Origin: an uncultured Stenotrophomonas sp.
GTDB taxonomy: Bacteria > Pseudomonadota > Gammaproteobacteria > Xanthomonadales > Xanthomonadaceae
Length of the DNA: 64,000 bases
Reading direction: 5' to 3'
NCBI RefSeq assembly: GCF_913778665.1
Contig: NZ_CAJYVQ010000007.1
Coordinates: forward strand, 21,058 to 85,057
The position numbers and the translations under genes are program-made. The notes under the pieces are model-generated. The model saw nothing but the letters and a program-made list of their open reading frames with translations, was not told where the DNA came from and searched no databases. Positions 7,731 through 16,901 of the stretch are shown here, piece after piece; position 1 is the first letter of the stretch, and every line of letters starts with the position of its first letter.

Positions 7731-8963
7731 ATGCATGCCATGACTTCCCCCAATACCACCCCACATCGTTTCGGCCATCGCATTGCGATGGTCGGCGTGT
7801 CGATCCTCGCCGCAGCCGTACTGGCGGCCTGCAGCGGCGGCCATGCCGAAGAAGCCGGTGCGCCGCCGCCGCCGCAGGTCAGCGCCGCGCCGGTGCTGGT
7901 CAAGCAGGTCAGCCAGTGGGACGAGTTCAGCGGCCGCGTCGAGGCGGTGCAGAGCGTTGAACTGCGTCCGCGCGTTTCCGGTTACATCGACAAGGTCAAC
8001 TATGTCGAAGGCCAGGAAGTGAAGAAGGGCGAAGTGCTCTTCACCATTGACGCCCGCAGCTACCAGGCCGAGTACGATCGCGCTGCCGCCGAACTGGCCC
8101 GCGCACGTACCCAGGCCACGTTGGCGCGCAGCGAGTCCGAGCGTGCCAAGCGCCTGTCCGAACAGCAGGCGATCTCCACCGAGACCGCCGAGCAGCGTCG
8201 TGCCGCCGCTGACCAGTCCGGTGCCGCCGTGCAGGCCGCGCAGGCGGCGCTGGATGCGGCCCGCCTCAACCTGGAGTTCACCAAGGTGCGTGCACCGATC
8301 GACGGCCGTGCCGGCCGCGCGATGGTCACCGCCGGCAACCTGGTCACCGCCGGCGACAGCGCCAGCGTGCTGACCACGCTGGTTTCGCTGGATACCGTGT
8401 TCGTTTACTTCGATGCCGACGAAAGCACCTTCCTGCGCTATGCCCAGATGGCACGCAAGGGCGAGCGCCCGAGCGAGCGTGACAGCGAGCTGCCGGTGAA
8501 GGTCGGTCTGTCCGGTGAAGAAGGGTACCCGCACGCGGGCAAGGTCGACTTCCTCGACAACCAGGTCGCGCGCAGCACCGGCACCATCCGCGTCCGCGCT
8601 CTGCTGGACAACGCCGACCGCCAGTTCACGCCGGGCCTGTTCGCCCGCGTGCAGCTGCTCGGCAGTGGCCAGTTCCAGGCCATGCTGATCGACGACAAGG
8701 CCGTGCTGACCGACCAGGACCGCAAGTACGTGTACGTGGTCGACAAGGATGGCAAGGCCCAGCGCCGTGACATCCAGCTCGGCCGCACCGCCGACGGCCT
8801 GCGCATTGTCGAGCACGGCCTGGCCGCCGGCGACAAGGTGATCATCGACGGCGTGCAGAAGGTCTTCATGCCGGGCATGCCGGTGCAGGCCAAGGCGGTG
8901 GCGATGCAGCCGCAGGCTGCGCCGGCACCGGGCCGCGATGCCACCGCCGCCCTGAAGCACTGA
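7731..8963 (+). CDS. smeV: RND efflux periplasmic adaptor SmeV
   Basis: A membrane-fusion protein (HlyD/AcrA type, 410 residues from 7731) that joins the RND pump SmeW to the outer-membrane channel. It has a signal sequence with lipobox VLAAC, then a barrel-sandwich half (RVSGYIDKVNYVEGQEVKKG, residues about 80-100), a coiled-coil hairpin (residues about 105-175, rich in AAxxxL repeats), the second half-motif FTKVRAPIDG and the beta-barrel and membrane-proximal domains. ATG 7740 is an equally possible start; neither has a strong Shine-Dalgarno. It follows smeU1 by 82 bp. Known substrates of SmeVWX include chloramphenicol, quinolones and tetracyclines. Confidence 0.93.
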   Translation: MHAMTSPNTTPHRFGHRIAMVGVSILAAAVLAACSGGHAEEAGAPPPPQVSAAPVLVKQVSQWDEFSGRVEAVQSVELRPRVSGYIDKVNYVEGQEVKKGEVLFTIDARSYQAEYDRAAAELARARTQATLARSESERAKRLSEQQAISTETAEQRRAAADQSGAAVQAAQAALDAARLNLEFTKVRAPIDGRAGRAMVTAGNLVTAGDSASVLTTLVSLDTVFVYFDADESTFLRYAQMARKGERPSERDSELPVKVGLSGEEGYPHAGKVDFLDNQVARSTGTIRVRALLDNADRQFTPGLFARVQLLGSGQFQAMLIDDKAVLTDQDRKYVYVVDKDGKAQRRDIQLGRTADGLRIVEHGLAAGDKVIIDGVQKVFMPGMPVQAKAVAMQPQAAPAPGRDATAALKH

Positions 8964-9090
8964 TCCGCCGTCTCCTGATCCGCGTTTCCGCTTAGCTGCC
9001 GGCGCCAGCGGCAGCCGTCCCTGCCTTCGTCATCCCGGCGAGGGGCAGGGTGGCTGTTGCCCGCCGGCGGCCTTTCCCAGGAATTCCTCC

Positions 9091-12000
9091 ATGGACTTTT
9101 CCCGTTTCTTCATCGACAGGCCGATCTTCGCGGCGGTGCTGTCGATCGTGATCTTCGCCGCAGGCCTGATCACGATTCCAATCCTGCCGATCAGCGAGTA
9201 CCCGGAAGTGGTGCCGCCGTCGGTGGTCGTGCGCACGGTCTATCCGGGCGCCAACCCCAAGGTCATTGCCGAGACCGTTGCCACGCCGCTTGAAGAAGCC
9301 ATCAACGGCGTCGAAGGCATGATGTACCTGAAGTCGGTCGCCGGTTCCGACGGCGTGCTGCAGATGACCGTCACCTTCCGCCCGGGCACCGACCCGGACG
9401 CGGCGGCGGTGAAGGTGCAGAACCGCGTGGCGCAGGCGCAGGCGCGCCTGCCCGAGGACGTGCGCCGGCAGGGGGTGACCACGCAGAAGCAGTCGCCGAC
9501 CTTCCTGATGGTGGTGCACCTGACCTCGCCGCAAGGCAAGTACGACACCCTGTACCTGCGCAACTACGCACGCCTGCACGTCAAGGATGCGCTGGCGCGT
9601 ATTCCGGGCGTGGGTGACGCGCAGATCTTCGGTGGTGGCGACTACGCCATGCGCGCCTGGCTGGACCCGGACAAGGTAGCCTCGCGCGGCCTGACTGCCA
9701 GCGATGTGGTGCGTGCCATGCGCGAGCAGAACGTGCAGGTCTCGGCCGGCCAGCTTGGCGCCGAACCGCTGCCGGACAGCAAGTTCCTGACCCTGATCAA
9801 CGCCCAGGGCCGGCTGAAGACCGAAAAGGAATTCGGCGACATCGTGCTCAAGAGCGGCACCGATGGCGAGATCGTGCGCTTGGCCGACGTGGCCCGCCTT
9901 GAACTGGGTGCCGGTGACTACACCCTGCGCTCGCAGCTGGATGGCAAGAACGCAGTGGGTATCGGTATCTTCCAGTCGCCGGGCGCCAACGCGCTGGAGA
10001 TCCGCGACAAGGTCATCTCGACGATGGACGAGATGCAGAAGACGATGCCGGCCGACGTGAAGTACGAAGCCGTGTATGACACCACCATCTTCGTGCGCGA
10101 CTCGATCAAGGCCGTGGTCTCCACGCTGCTGGAAGCGATCGCGCTGGTGGTGCTGGTGGTGATCCTGTTCCTGCAGACCTGGCGCGCGTCGATCATCCCG
10201 CTCATCGCGGTGCCTGTGTCGGTGGTGGGCACCTTCGCTGCGCTGTACCTGCTGGGCTTCTCGATCAACACGTTGAGCCTGTTCGGCCTGGTGCTGGCGA
10301 TCGGCATCGTGGTCGACGACGCGATCGTGGTGGTGGAGAACGTCGAGCGCAACATCGAAGAGGGCCTGTCGCCCACCGCGGCGGCACACCAGGCCATGCG
10401 TGAGGTGTCCGGCCCGATCGTGGCGATCGCGCTGGTGCTGTGTGCCGTGTTCGTGCCGATGGCGTTCCTGTCCGGTGTCACCGGACAGTTCTACAAGCAG
10501 TTCGCGGTCACCATCGCGATCTCCACGGTGATCTCGGCGATCAATTCGCTGACCCTGTCACCGGCCCTGGCCGCGCGCCTGCTTAAGGCCCACGGCGCAC
10601 CGAAGGATGGCCCGAGCCGGCTGATCGACCGCCTGTTCGGCTGGGTGTTCCGGCCGTTCAACCGCTTCTTCAAGTCCAGCTCGGAGAAGTACGAGCGTGG
10701 CGTGGCCCGCATCCTCGGCCGTCGTGGCGCGGTGTTCGTGGTCTACGCGATCCTGCTGGTCGGTACCGGCGTGATCTTCAAGCTCGTGCCGCCGGGCTTC
10801 ATCCCGACCCAGGACAAGCTGTACCTGATTGCGGGTGTGAAGCTGCCGGAAGGTTCGTCGATCGCACGCACTGATGAAATGCTGCGCAAGGTCGCCAAGA
10901 TCGCCCAGGAAACCGATGGTGTCGCCCACACCATCTCGTTCCCCGGTCTGAACGCGCTGCAGTTCACCAACACGCCGAACACCGGTGTGGCGTTCATCCC
11001 GCTCAAGCCGTTCGCCGAGCGCCATGGCCGCACCGCCGCGCAGATCAATGCCGAGATCAACCAGAAGATCGCCGGGCTGCAGGAAGGCTTCGCGTTCGCG
11101 ATGATGCCGCCGCCGATCCTCGGCCTGGGCAACGGCAACGGCTACCAGATGTTCATCGAGGACCGCGGCAACCTGGGCTACGGTGCGCTGCAGAACGCCG
11201 TGCAGGCAATGCAGGGCACTGTTGCGCAGACCCCGGGCATGGCCTTCCCGATTTCCAGCTACCAGGCCAACGTGCCGCAGCTGGATGCCGAGGTGGACCG
11301 CGTCAAGGCCAAGGCACAGGGCGTGCAGCTCACCGAACTGTTCGACACGCTGCAGACCTACCTGGGCTCGGCCTACGTCAACGACTTCAACCAGTTCGGC
11401 CGTACCTGGCAGGTGATCGCCCAGGCCGACGGTCCGTTCCGCGAGACGGTCGAGGACATCGGCAAGCTGCGTACCCGCAACGACCGCGGCGAGATGGTGC
11501 CGATCGGTTCGATGGTCACCATCAAGCAGACCTTCGGTCCGGACCCGGTGCTGCGCTTCAACGGCTATCCGGCCGCTGACCTCGCCGGTGAAGCCGATCC
11601 GCGCCTGCTGTCCTCGGCCGAGGCGATGAACAAGCTGACCGAGATCGCCGGCAAGGTACTGCCGGTGGGCATGGCCACCGAATGGACCGACCTGAGCTAC
11701 CAGCAGGCGACCCAGGGCAAGGCCGCGTTCATCGTGTTCCCGGTGGCGATCATGCTGGCCTTCCTGGTACTGGCCGCGTTGTACGAAAGCTGGTCGCTGC
11801 CGCTGGCGGTGATCCTGATCGTGCCGATGACCCTGCTGTCTGCGCTGTTCGGCGTGTGGTTGACCGGCGGTGACAACAACGTGTTCGTGCAGGTCGGCCT
11901 GGTGGTGCTGATGGGCCTGGCGTGCAAGAACGCGATCCTGATCGTCGAATTCGCCAGAGAGCTGGAGATGGGCGGCAAGGGCATCGTTGAAGCCGCGCTG

Positions 12001-12261
12001 GAAGCCTGCCGCCTGCGCCTGCGCCCGATCGTGATGACCTCCATCGCGTTCATCGCCGGCACCGTACCGCTGGTGCTGTCGCACGGTGCAGGCGCCGAGG
12101 TGCGCTCGGTGACCGGCATTACCGTGTTCGCCGGCATGCTGGGCGTGACCCTGTTCGGCCTGTTCCTCACCCCGGTGTTCTACGTGGCGCTGCGCAAGCT
12201 GGTTACCCGCAACGGTGGCGGCCAGCTGGTGCAGCACGGCGAACCGACCATCCACCACTGA
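9091..12261 (+). CDS. smeW: RND multidrug efflux transporter SmeW
   Basis: A 1056-residue HAE1-family inner-membrane proton/drug antiporter, full length. MDFSRFFIDRPIFA begins the first membrane helix. The TM4 region carries VVDDAIVVVENVER with the paired Asp residues of the proton relay (residues about 408-409). The typical duplicated topology is visible: two halves of six helices with two large periplasmic loops. The conserved GLACKNAILIVEFA lies near residue 950. It works with SmeV and SmeX as a tripartite pump. It lies 127 bp downstream of smeV; this gap holds no gene. An RBS, AGGAATTCC, precedes the ATG. Confidence 0.96.
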   Translation: MDFSRFFIDRPIFAAVLSIVIFAAGLITIPILPISEYPEVVPPSVVVRTVYPGANPKVIAETVATPLEEAINGVEGMMYLKSVAGSDGVLQMTVTFRPGTDPDAAAVKVQNRVAQAQARLPEDVRRQGVTTQKQSPTFLMVVHLTSPQGKYDTLYLRNYARLHVKDALARIPGVGDAQIFGGGDYAMRAWLDPDKVASRGLTASDVVRAMREQNVQVSAGQLGAEPLPDSKFLTLINAQGRLKTEKEFGDIVLKSGTDGEIVRLADVARLELGAGDYTLRSQLDGKNAVGIGIFQSPGANALEIRDKVISTMDEMQKTMPADVKYEAVYDTTIFVRDSIKAVVSTLLEAIALVVLVVILFLQTWRASIIPLIAVPVSVVGTFAALYLLGFSINTLSLFGLVLAIGIVVDDAIVVVENVERNIEEGLSPTAAAHQAMREVSGPIVAIALVLCAVFVPMAFLSGVTGQFYKQFAVTIAISTVISAINSLTLSPALAARLLKAHGAPKDGPSRLIDRLFGWVFRPFNRFFKSSSEKYERGVARILGRRGAVFVVYAILLVGTGVIFKLVPPGFIPTQDKLYLIAGVKLPEGSSIARTDEMLRKVAKIAQETDGVAHTISFPGLNALQFTNTPNTGVAFIPLKPFAERHGRTAAQINAEINQKIAGLQEGFAFAMMPPPILGLGNGNGYQMFIEDRGNLGYGALQNAVQAMQGTVAQTPGMAFPISSYQANVPQLDAEVDRVKAKAQGVQLTELFDTLQTYLGSAYVNDFNQFGRTWQVIAQADGPFRETVEDIGKLRTRNDRGEMVPIGSMVTIKQTFGPDPVLRFNGYPAADLAGEADPRLLSSAEAMNKLTEIAGKVLPVGMATEWTDLSYQQATQGKAAFIVFPVAIMLAFLVLAALYESWSLPLAVILIVPMTLLSALFGVWLTGGDNNVFVQVGLVVLMGLACKNAILIVEFARELEMGGKGIVEAALEACRLRLRPIVMTSIAFIAGTVPLVLSHGAGAEVRSVTGITVFAGMLGVTLFGLFLTPVFYVALRKLVTRNGGGQLVQHGEPTIHH

Positions 12262-12324
12262 TACCGAACTCCGCCGCCGGTCGTTGGCCGGCGGCCACTC
12301 TCCCCACAGACAAGGCATGCATCC

Positions 12325-13062
12325 ATGAACACCCATCAGAACAAGATCGCGCTGGTGACCGGCGCCACCCGTGGCATCGGCCTGGAAACCGTCCGCCAGC
12401 TGGCAGCGGCCGGCGTGCACACGCTGCTGGCCGGTCGCAGGCGCGATACCGCGGTGGAGCTGGCACTGAAGCTGCAGGCTGAAGGCCTGCCGGTCGAGGC
12501 CCTGCAGCTGGACGTGACCGACGCGGCCAGCATCGCCGAAGCGGTCGAGCAGGTGCGCCAGCGCCACGGTCGCCTCGACATCCTGGTCAACAATGCCGGC
12601 ATCATGATCGAAAACCCGGCGCAGGCGCCGTCGGAACAGTCGCTTGATACCTGGAAGCGCACCTTCGACACCAACGTCTATGCGCTGGTCGCGGTAACCC
12701 AGGCCTTCCTGCCGCTGGTCAAGCAGGCCAAGTCCGGCCGCATCGTCAACGTATCGAGCATGCTCGGCTCGCAGACGCTGCACGCCGACCCGGCGTCGGC
12801 CATCTACGACTTCAAGATCCCGGCCTACAACGCCTCCAAGGCGGCGGTGAACAGCTGGACCCTGAGCCTGGCCTACGAACTGCGCAACACCCCGATCAAG
12901 GTCAACACCGTGCATCCGGGGTACGTGAAGACCGACATGAACGGCGGCAACGGCGAAATCGAAATCAGTGAAGGCGCACGTTCCAGCGTGGAAATGGCGC
13001 TGATCGGTGAATCCGGCGCCAGCGGCAGCTTCACCTACCTGGGCGAGGTGCTGCCATGGTGA
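12325..13062 (+). CDS. smeU2: Short-chain dehydrogenase SmeU2
   Basis: A 245-residue classical SDR inside the SmeVWX operon. All hallmarks are present: TGATRGIG at residues 12-19, NNAG near 91, the catalytic Ser in NVSSMLGS and YNASK, the catalytic YxxxK, near residue 170. Unlike SmeU1 it should be an active NAD(P)H-dependent oxidoreductase. The PGYVKTDMN motif marks the substrate loop. Its 3' end overlaps the start of smeX by 7 nt, so translation of the two is probably coupled. Why an efflux operon carries it is not settled; detoxification of redox-active or carbonyl substrates is a reasonable inference. Confidence 0.93.
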   Translation: MNTHQNKIALVTGATRGIGLETVRQLAAAGVHTLLAGRRRDTAVELALKLQAEGLPVEALQLDVTDAASIAEAVEQVRQRHGRLDILVNNAGIMIENPAQAPSEQSLDTWKRTFDTNVYALVAVTQAFLPLVKQAKSGRIVNVSSMLGSQTLHADPASAIYDFKIPAYNASKAAVNSWTLSLAYELRNTPIKVNTVHPGYVKTDMNGGNGEIEISEGARSSVEMALIGESGASGSFTYLGEVLPW

Positions 13063-14477
13063 TCCGCACGTTGGCGATGGCCGTCTCCAGCCTGGTGCTG
13101 GCGGGCTGTGTCAGCGTCGGCCCGAACTACAAGGCGCCGGTGCAGGAGCCGGTGGTGCTGCAGGGCGCGCAGCAGCCGGTGTTCAGCACCACCTCGCCGG
13201 TGGCCAGCTGGTGGGCGCAGTTTGATGACCCGGTGCTGGAAGAGCTGGTGCATGGCGCACTGTCGGATAACCTCGACCTGCGCGTGGCGGTGGCCCGCGT
13301 CAGCCAGGCCCGGGCGGTGTTCGTCGAAAGCCGTTTCGACCAGGCCCCGCACATCACCGCAGGCGGCAGCTACGACCGCCGCAAGCAACCCGATCCGCAG
13401 CTGGGTGGGCAGCGAGTGTTCAGTGAAAGCTACCAGCTCGGCTTCGACGCCGGCTGGGAGCTGGATCTGTTCGGCCGCAAGCGCCGTGCTGCGGAAGCCG
13501 CGCGCGCAGACCTCGACGCCGAGCAGGCCAACCTGGCTGATGCGCAGGTACTGGTCGCCGCCGAAGTGGCACGCAACTACTTCGAACTGCGTGGCACGCA
13601 GAAGCGCATCGCTGTGGCCCAGCACACTTTGGCCAACCTGCGCGATACGCAGAAGCTGACCGAGGCGCGCTGGGAGCTGGGCGCGGGTAGCGAGCTGGAC
13701 GTGCAGAGCAGCCGTGCCCGGCTGAAGGCGATCGAGGCCGATATCCCGCTGCTGGAAGTGGCCGAAACGCAGTCGCGCAATCGCCTGGCAGTGCTGCTGG
13801 GCCAGCGTCCGGAAACGCTGACCGCGATGCTGGCACCGCATGAGGTGCCGGCGTTCGCCAAGGCGCTGCCGCTGGGCGACACCCGCGAGCTGCTGCGCCA
13901 GCGCGCCGACGTGCGTGTGGCCGAGCGTCGCCTGGCGGCGGCGACGGCGCGCGTGGGCGTGGCCACTGCGGACCTGTTCCCGCGGCTGTCGTTGTCCGGT
14001 TTCGTCGGCTTCCTCGGCGGCGACGCCAGTGGCCTGGTCAATGGCAACAACAAGGCCTGGTCGCTGACGCCGTCGCTGAGCTGGGCTGCGTTCGACTTCG
14101 GCACCGTGCGTGCGCGCCTGCGTGCCAGCAAGGCGGAAGCTGAGGGTGTGGCTGCGCAGTATGAGCAGGCCGTGCTGTTGGCACTGGAAGACACCGAAAA
14201 CGCGCTGACCCGCTATTCCAAGCAGCAGGCGCGGCTAGCGATCGTGGTCGAGCAGGCGCAGGCGGCACGACGTGCAGAATCGCTGGCTCAGATCCGCTAT
14301 CGCGAAGGCTCGGAAGACTTCCTGACCCTGCTGGATGCGCAGCGCACGCAGTTGGCGGCGGACGATGCATTGGCGGCGGCCGAGGCGGAAGTCAACGTCA
14401 GCGTGGTTGGTGTGTACAAGGCGCTGGGCGGCTGGGGGCAATCGCCGCAGCAACCCAGCGTGGCGCAGCTGCAGTAG
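13056..14477 (+). CDS. smeX: Outer-membrane efflux channel SmeX (NodT family)
   Basis: A 473-residue TolC/OprM-type channel lipoprotein. The lipobox LAGC follows a short hydrophobic signal, and the mature protein begins CVSVGPNYKAP, typical of NodT-family proteins (VGPNY). Two outer-membrane-efflux repeats follow (residues about 60-250 and 270-460), with long amphipathic helices and the signature ASWWAQFDDP. It is the exit duct for SmeVW. The start overlaps smeU2 and it ends just before a palindrome that probably terminates the operon. Confidence 0.94.
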   Translation: MVIRTLAMAVSSLVLAGCVSVGPNYKAPVQEPVVLQGAQQPVFSTTSPVASWWAQFDDPVLEELVHGALSDNLDLRVAVARVSQARAVFVESRFDQAPHITAGGSYDRRKQPDPQLGGQRVFSESYQLGFDAGWELDLFGRKRRAAEAARADLDAEQANLADAQVLVAAEVARNYFELRGTQKRIAVAQHTLANLRDTQKLTEARWELGAGSELDVQSSRARLKAIEADIPLLEVAETQSRNRLAVLLGQRPETLTAMLAPHEVPAFAKALPLGDTRELLRQRADVRVAERRLAAATARVGVATADLFPRLSLSGFVGFLGGDASGLVNGNNKAWSLTPSLSWAAFDFGTVRARLRASKAEAEGVAAQYEQAVLLALEDTENALTRYSKQQARLAIVVEQAQAARRAESLAQIRYREGSEDFLTLLDAQRTQLAADDALAAAEAEVNVSVVGVYKALGGWGQSPQQPSVAQLQ

Positions 14478-14486
14478 GCATGAGGG

Positions 14487-14518
14487 GACGGAAGCCGCGG
14501 CTTCCGTCTCTTTCTGCT
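14487..14518 (+). terminator. Terminator of the smeU1-V-W-U2-X operon
   Basis: A perfect 22-nt palindrome at 14487-14508 (arms GACGGAAGCCG / CGGCTTCCGTC), followed by the pyrimidine tract TCTTTCTGCTTC. It lies between the convergent smeX and VOC genes and could stop both. Confidence 0.7.
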
Positions 14519-14896
14519 TCAGGGCCAGAGATTGGCCGGTACTGCGCGTTCGCGCATGCGTACGATGCAGAAGCGATGGCCGGTGGGCGCTTCCATCACC
14601 CACCAGCGTTTGACGAAGCCGATCCGGCGCGCGCCAAGTTTTTCCAGTCGATCTGCCTCGGCATCGATATCGTCGCTCTCGATGTCCAGGTGCACCCGCG
14701 AGGGGTGAGCGACCCGCTGCACCTCCACCTGCAGCCCTCCCGGCGCATTCTGCAGTTCGGCGTACTCGGCGCCATCTTCGCCATACGATGGCTGCGCCTG
14801 CAGACCGAGTGCAGCCGCCCAGAAGCGTGCGCCTTCGTCAGCGGGCGTGTCCTGGCAGTCGATGATGAATCCGGCCAGACGACTCTGGTGGGCCAT
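14519..14896 (-). CDS. VOC-family (glyoxalase-like) protein
   Basis: A 125-residue vicinal-oxygen-chelate protein made of two beta-alpha-beta-beta-beta repeats. FIIDCQDTPADEGARFWAAA opens the first repeat, and the C-terminal half contains HLDIESDDIDAEADRLEKLGA and APTGHRFCIV, the usual end of PF18029-type glyoxalase-like domains. Such proteins use a metal in many cases, but the exact reaction cannot be deduced. The start at 14896 has GGAGG 7 bp upstream; the long upstream frame is non-coding. It converges on smeX and is unrelated to the efflux operon. Confidence 0.85.
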   Translation of the reverse strand: MAHQSRLAGFIIDCQDTPADEGARFWAAALGLQAQPSYGEDGAEYAELQNAPGGLQVEVQRVAHPSRVHLDIESDDIDAEADRLEKLGARRIGFVKRWWVMEAPTGHRFCIVRMRERAVPANLWP

Positions 14897-15036
14897 GGCG
14901 TCCTCCACACTTTGGAGATAGCGACAGCGTAGCGCAGTGCATGCTGTGGACGCCGTCACAGTTGTGACGTTTATGACTCTGCCGGAAGCGCTGTCCGCCG
15001 TGTAACTAGTGGGTCGGGCCCTTGGGAGGAACGGCG

Positions 15037-15300
15037 ATGAGCAGTGAAAAACGGGATACACGACGCATGTTGTTCGGTGATCCGGGGCCACCCGGTGCCG
15101 GACTATCGGTGGCGGTCGTGGTGCTGCTGGTGCTGGCGACGATGGCTGCTGCCATCGGCTTCGTGCGCCTGGCGGATCCCCTGGTGGGTCTGGGCCTGAT
15201 CGGAATCGCCGTGTTCCTCGCGGTCGGTGCCCGCATCTGCCAGGCCCGTGACCAGCACCAGGCGTTGTATCGGCTTTTGTCACGGCAGCCACGGCAGTAG
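15037..15300 (+). CDS. Small inner-membrane protein, unknown function
   Basis: An 87-residue protein with a hydrophilic N-terminus (MSSEKRDTRR) and two hydrophobic segments, about residues 23-43 and 47-67, separated by a short turn. The tail is basic (ARICQARDQHQALYRLL). A strong GGAGGA lies 6 bp before ATG 15037, which decides the start. I do not recognise a family. Neighbours on both sides point the other way, so it is a single-gene unit. A hypothetical membrane protein is the most that can be said. Confidence 0.65.
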   Translation: MSSEKRDTRRMLFGDPGPPGAGLSVAVVVLLVLATMAAAIGFVRLADPLVGLGLIGIAVFLAVGARICQARDQHQALYRLLSRQPRQ

Positions 15301-15319
15301 CCGCGGCTGCCGCGCAGGT

Positions 15320-16174
15320 TCAGGGCGAGGGCCAGTCCAGCTCGACCACCAGCGGGAAGTGGTCCGACGGCAGCACGCCGTTGATGCGGCGGTCGTCGGT
15401 GAGGAAACTACGTGCGTGGAAACCACGCACCAGTACCCAGTCCAGCTGTGCGGTGGCCTTGCCGGTGAAATCATGAAAGGTCAGGCGCGGGCCCTGCGGT
15501 GCTTTCACCTGCGTGCGGGTGTCCTGCAGCAGGCCAGTGAATGCCTTGTAGGTGTCGCCGCCGGGTTCGCTGTTGAAGTCGCCGGTCAGCACCACCGGCA
15601 GCTCGGACGGCAGTGTGGCCAAGCGCTTGCCGATCAGCGCGGCGCCCTTCACCCGGCGCGGTTCGTCTTCGTCGCGGTAGGGCAGGTGGGTATCCATGAA
15701 ATAGAAGCGGCGGCCATCGTCGAGACGGCGGAACAGCGCCCAGGTGACCATGCGCGGGTACAGGTTGCCCCAGGTGATGCTGCCCGGCACGTCCGGCGTA
15801 TCGGACAGCCAGAAGTTGCCGGACTGCTCGATGGTCAGGACCTGGGTGTCGTAGAACACTCCCATGTGTTCGTCACCGCTGCCGCCACGGCGGCCTTCGC
15901 CGAACCAGCGGTAGCCGGGCAGATGCTGGGCGAGGTACTCGGCCTGTTCCTGCACCAGCTCCTGTGTGCCGATGACTGCCGGATGCGCATCGATAATGAC
16001 CTTGACCATCGCATCGCGGCGGTCGGGCCAACGTTTGCCCGGTTCAGTATCGGCCGGGGTGCGAACGTTGAACGACATTACTTTCAGTGGCGCCGGTGTG
16101 GCGGCCCAGGCAACAGCGGGCAGAGCAAGCGCCAACAGCGCGCACAGCGCGGGGCGACGGAAACGCGACAACAT
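15320..16174 (-). CDS. Secreted endonuclease/exonuclease/phosphatase-family protein
   Basis: A 284-residue protein with a signal peptide (RRPALCALLALALPAVAWA, cleavage near residue 21). The EEP fold is complete: VMSFNVR (metal-binding Asn), GTQEL (catalytic Glu), MDTHLPY, LTGDFNSEPG and the final SDHFPLVVEL with catalytic Asp-His. These Mg-dependent enzymes cleave phosphodiesters; secreted members of this branch act on nucleic acids, inositol phosphates or lipids, and the substrate here is open. The start at 16174 was picked for its GGAGGGA Shine-Dalgarno 8 bp upstream and for the signal peptide directly after it. Confidence 0.9.
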   Translation of the reverse strand: MLSRFRRPALCALLALALPAVAWAATPAPLKVMSFNVRTPADTEPGKRWPDRRDAMVKVIIDAHPAVIGTQELVQEQAEYLAQHLPGYRWFGEGRRGGSGDEHMGVFYDTQVLTIEQSGNFWLSDTPDVPGSITWGNLYPRMVTWALFRRLDDGRRFYFMDTHLPYRDEDEPRRVKGAALIGKRLATLPSELPVVLTGDFNSEPGGDTYKAFTGLLQDTRTQVKAPQGPRLTFHDFTGKATAQLDWVLVRGFHARSFLTDDRRINGVLPSDHFPLVVELDWPSP

Positions 16175-16311
16175 CGTGGAATCCCTCCATTCCATGAAAA
16201 CGGTTTCAAGGAGCATGCCATGGAAGGCAAGGGCAGCGGTATGCCGGGATGGGCGGCTGGCAGGGGCCGGGCGGGCAGCGAGGGCCCGCCCGGCGGGCGA
16301 CGGTGGCACGA

Positions 16312-16557
16312 TCAGGGGTCGTAGATCATCCCGTTCTCGTCACGGTTGTAATGCCCGGTGACTTCACGGGTGCCATTGTCGTAGACCACGTACGATGTGC
16401 AGCGCTGGTGGAACACGTTGCCAGCGACTCGGAAGGGCACGCATTCTTCCTGCACCTCGACGATTTCGGCGGCTGTCGCGGTGGCGACAGGGGCCAGCAT
16501 TGCTGCGGCCAGCAGGGCGGCAAACGCACCTGCCGACAGACCTTCATGCAGTCTCAT
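16312..16557 (-). CDS. Small secreted protein, copy 1 of a tandem pair
   Basis: An 81-residue precursor with a cleavable signal (residues 1-29, ending ATATAA) and a mature part of about 50 residues. It contains two Cys in ECVPFRV and FHQRCTSYVV and ends YNRDENGMIYDP. It aligns with the next gene (16583-16813) at CVP..V..N..HQ.C and D(E).G..Y, so the two are duplicates that have since diverged. The paired Cys suggest a disulfide in the periplasm or outside the cell. ATG 16557 has AAGGAG 7 bp upstream. I recognise no family. Confidence 0.75.
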   Translation of the reverse strand: MRLHEGLSAGAFAALLAAAMLAPVATATAAEIVEVQEECVPFRVAGNVFHQRCTSYVVYDNGTREVTGHYNRDENGMIYDP

Positions 16558-16582
16558 CCTCACGCTCCTTGTTGATGGGGGC

Positions 16583-16813
16583 CTACTTCAGGTAGGGATT
16601 GCCGTACTCGTCGATCCAGTACTCGGCCTCGTGCACGTTGCCCTGCTCGTCGACGTAGGTTTCCGTACAGTGCTGGTGGACGCGGTTGCGGTCCACGTTT
16701 ACCGGTACGCAGGAGATCGTTGTTCCCGGAACTCCGGCATTGGCATCCGCCGACGGAGCCAGCGTTGCGGTTGCTACCACCAAGGCGGCCATCGCGGCCA
16801 GTTGCAGTTTCAT
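16583..16813 (-). CDS. Small secreted protein, copy 2 of a tandem pair
   Basis: A 76-residue precursor. The signal peptide MKLQLAAMAALVVATATLAP leads to a short mature domain with SCVPVNVDRNRVHQHC and a C-terminus WIDEYGNPYLK. The spacing of the two Cys and the HQ-x-C and DE-x-G-x-x-Y motifs are shared with the adjacent copy, 25 bp downstream. ATG 16813 has GGGAG 6 bp upstream; ATG 16819 is too close to it. The pair is probably one transcript. The function is unknown; a periplasmic or secreted accessory protein is inferred from the signal and Cys pair. Confidence 0.75.
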   Translation of the reverse strand: MKLQLAAMAALVVATATLAPSADANAGVPGTTISCVPVNVDRNRVHQHCTETYVDEQGNVHEAEYWIDEYGNPYLK

Positions 16814-16901
16814 CAGCATCTCCCTGCCTTCTGCAATCGCGCACATGCGCAGGGGGATGTGTAGCACGCAGGCCTGCGCGTCGGAAGTGCCGGGCTCGGG
16901 A

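Noticed and set aside
10558..12915. 785-codon open frame antisense to smeW and smeU2
   Set aside because: Spans two well-supported genes on the other strand and has the His/Gln/Arg-rich composition of an antisense shadow.
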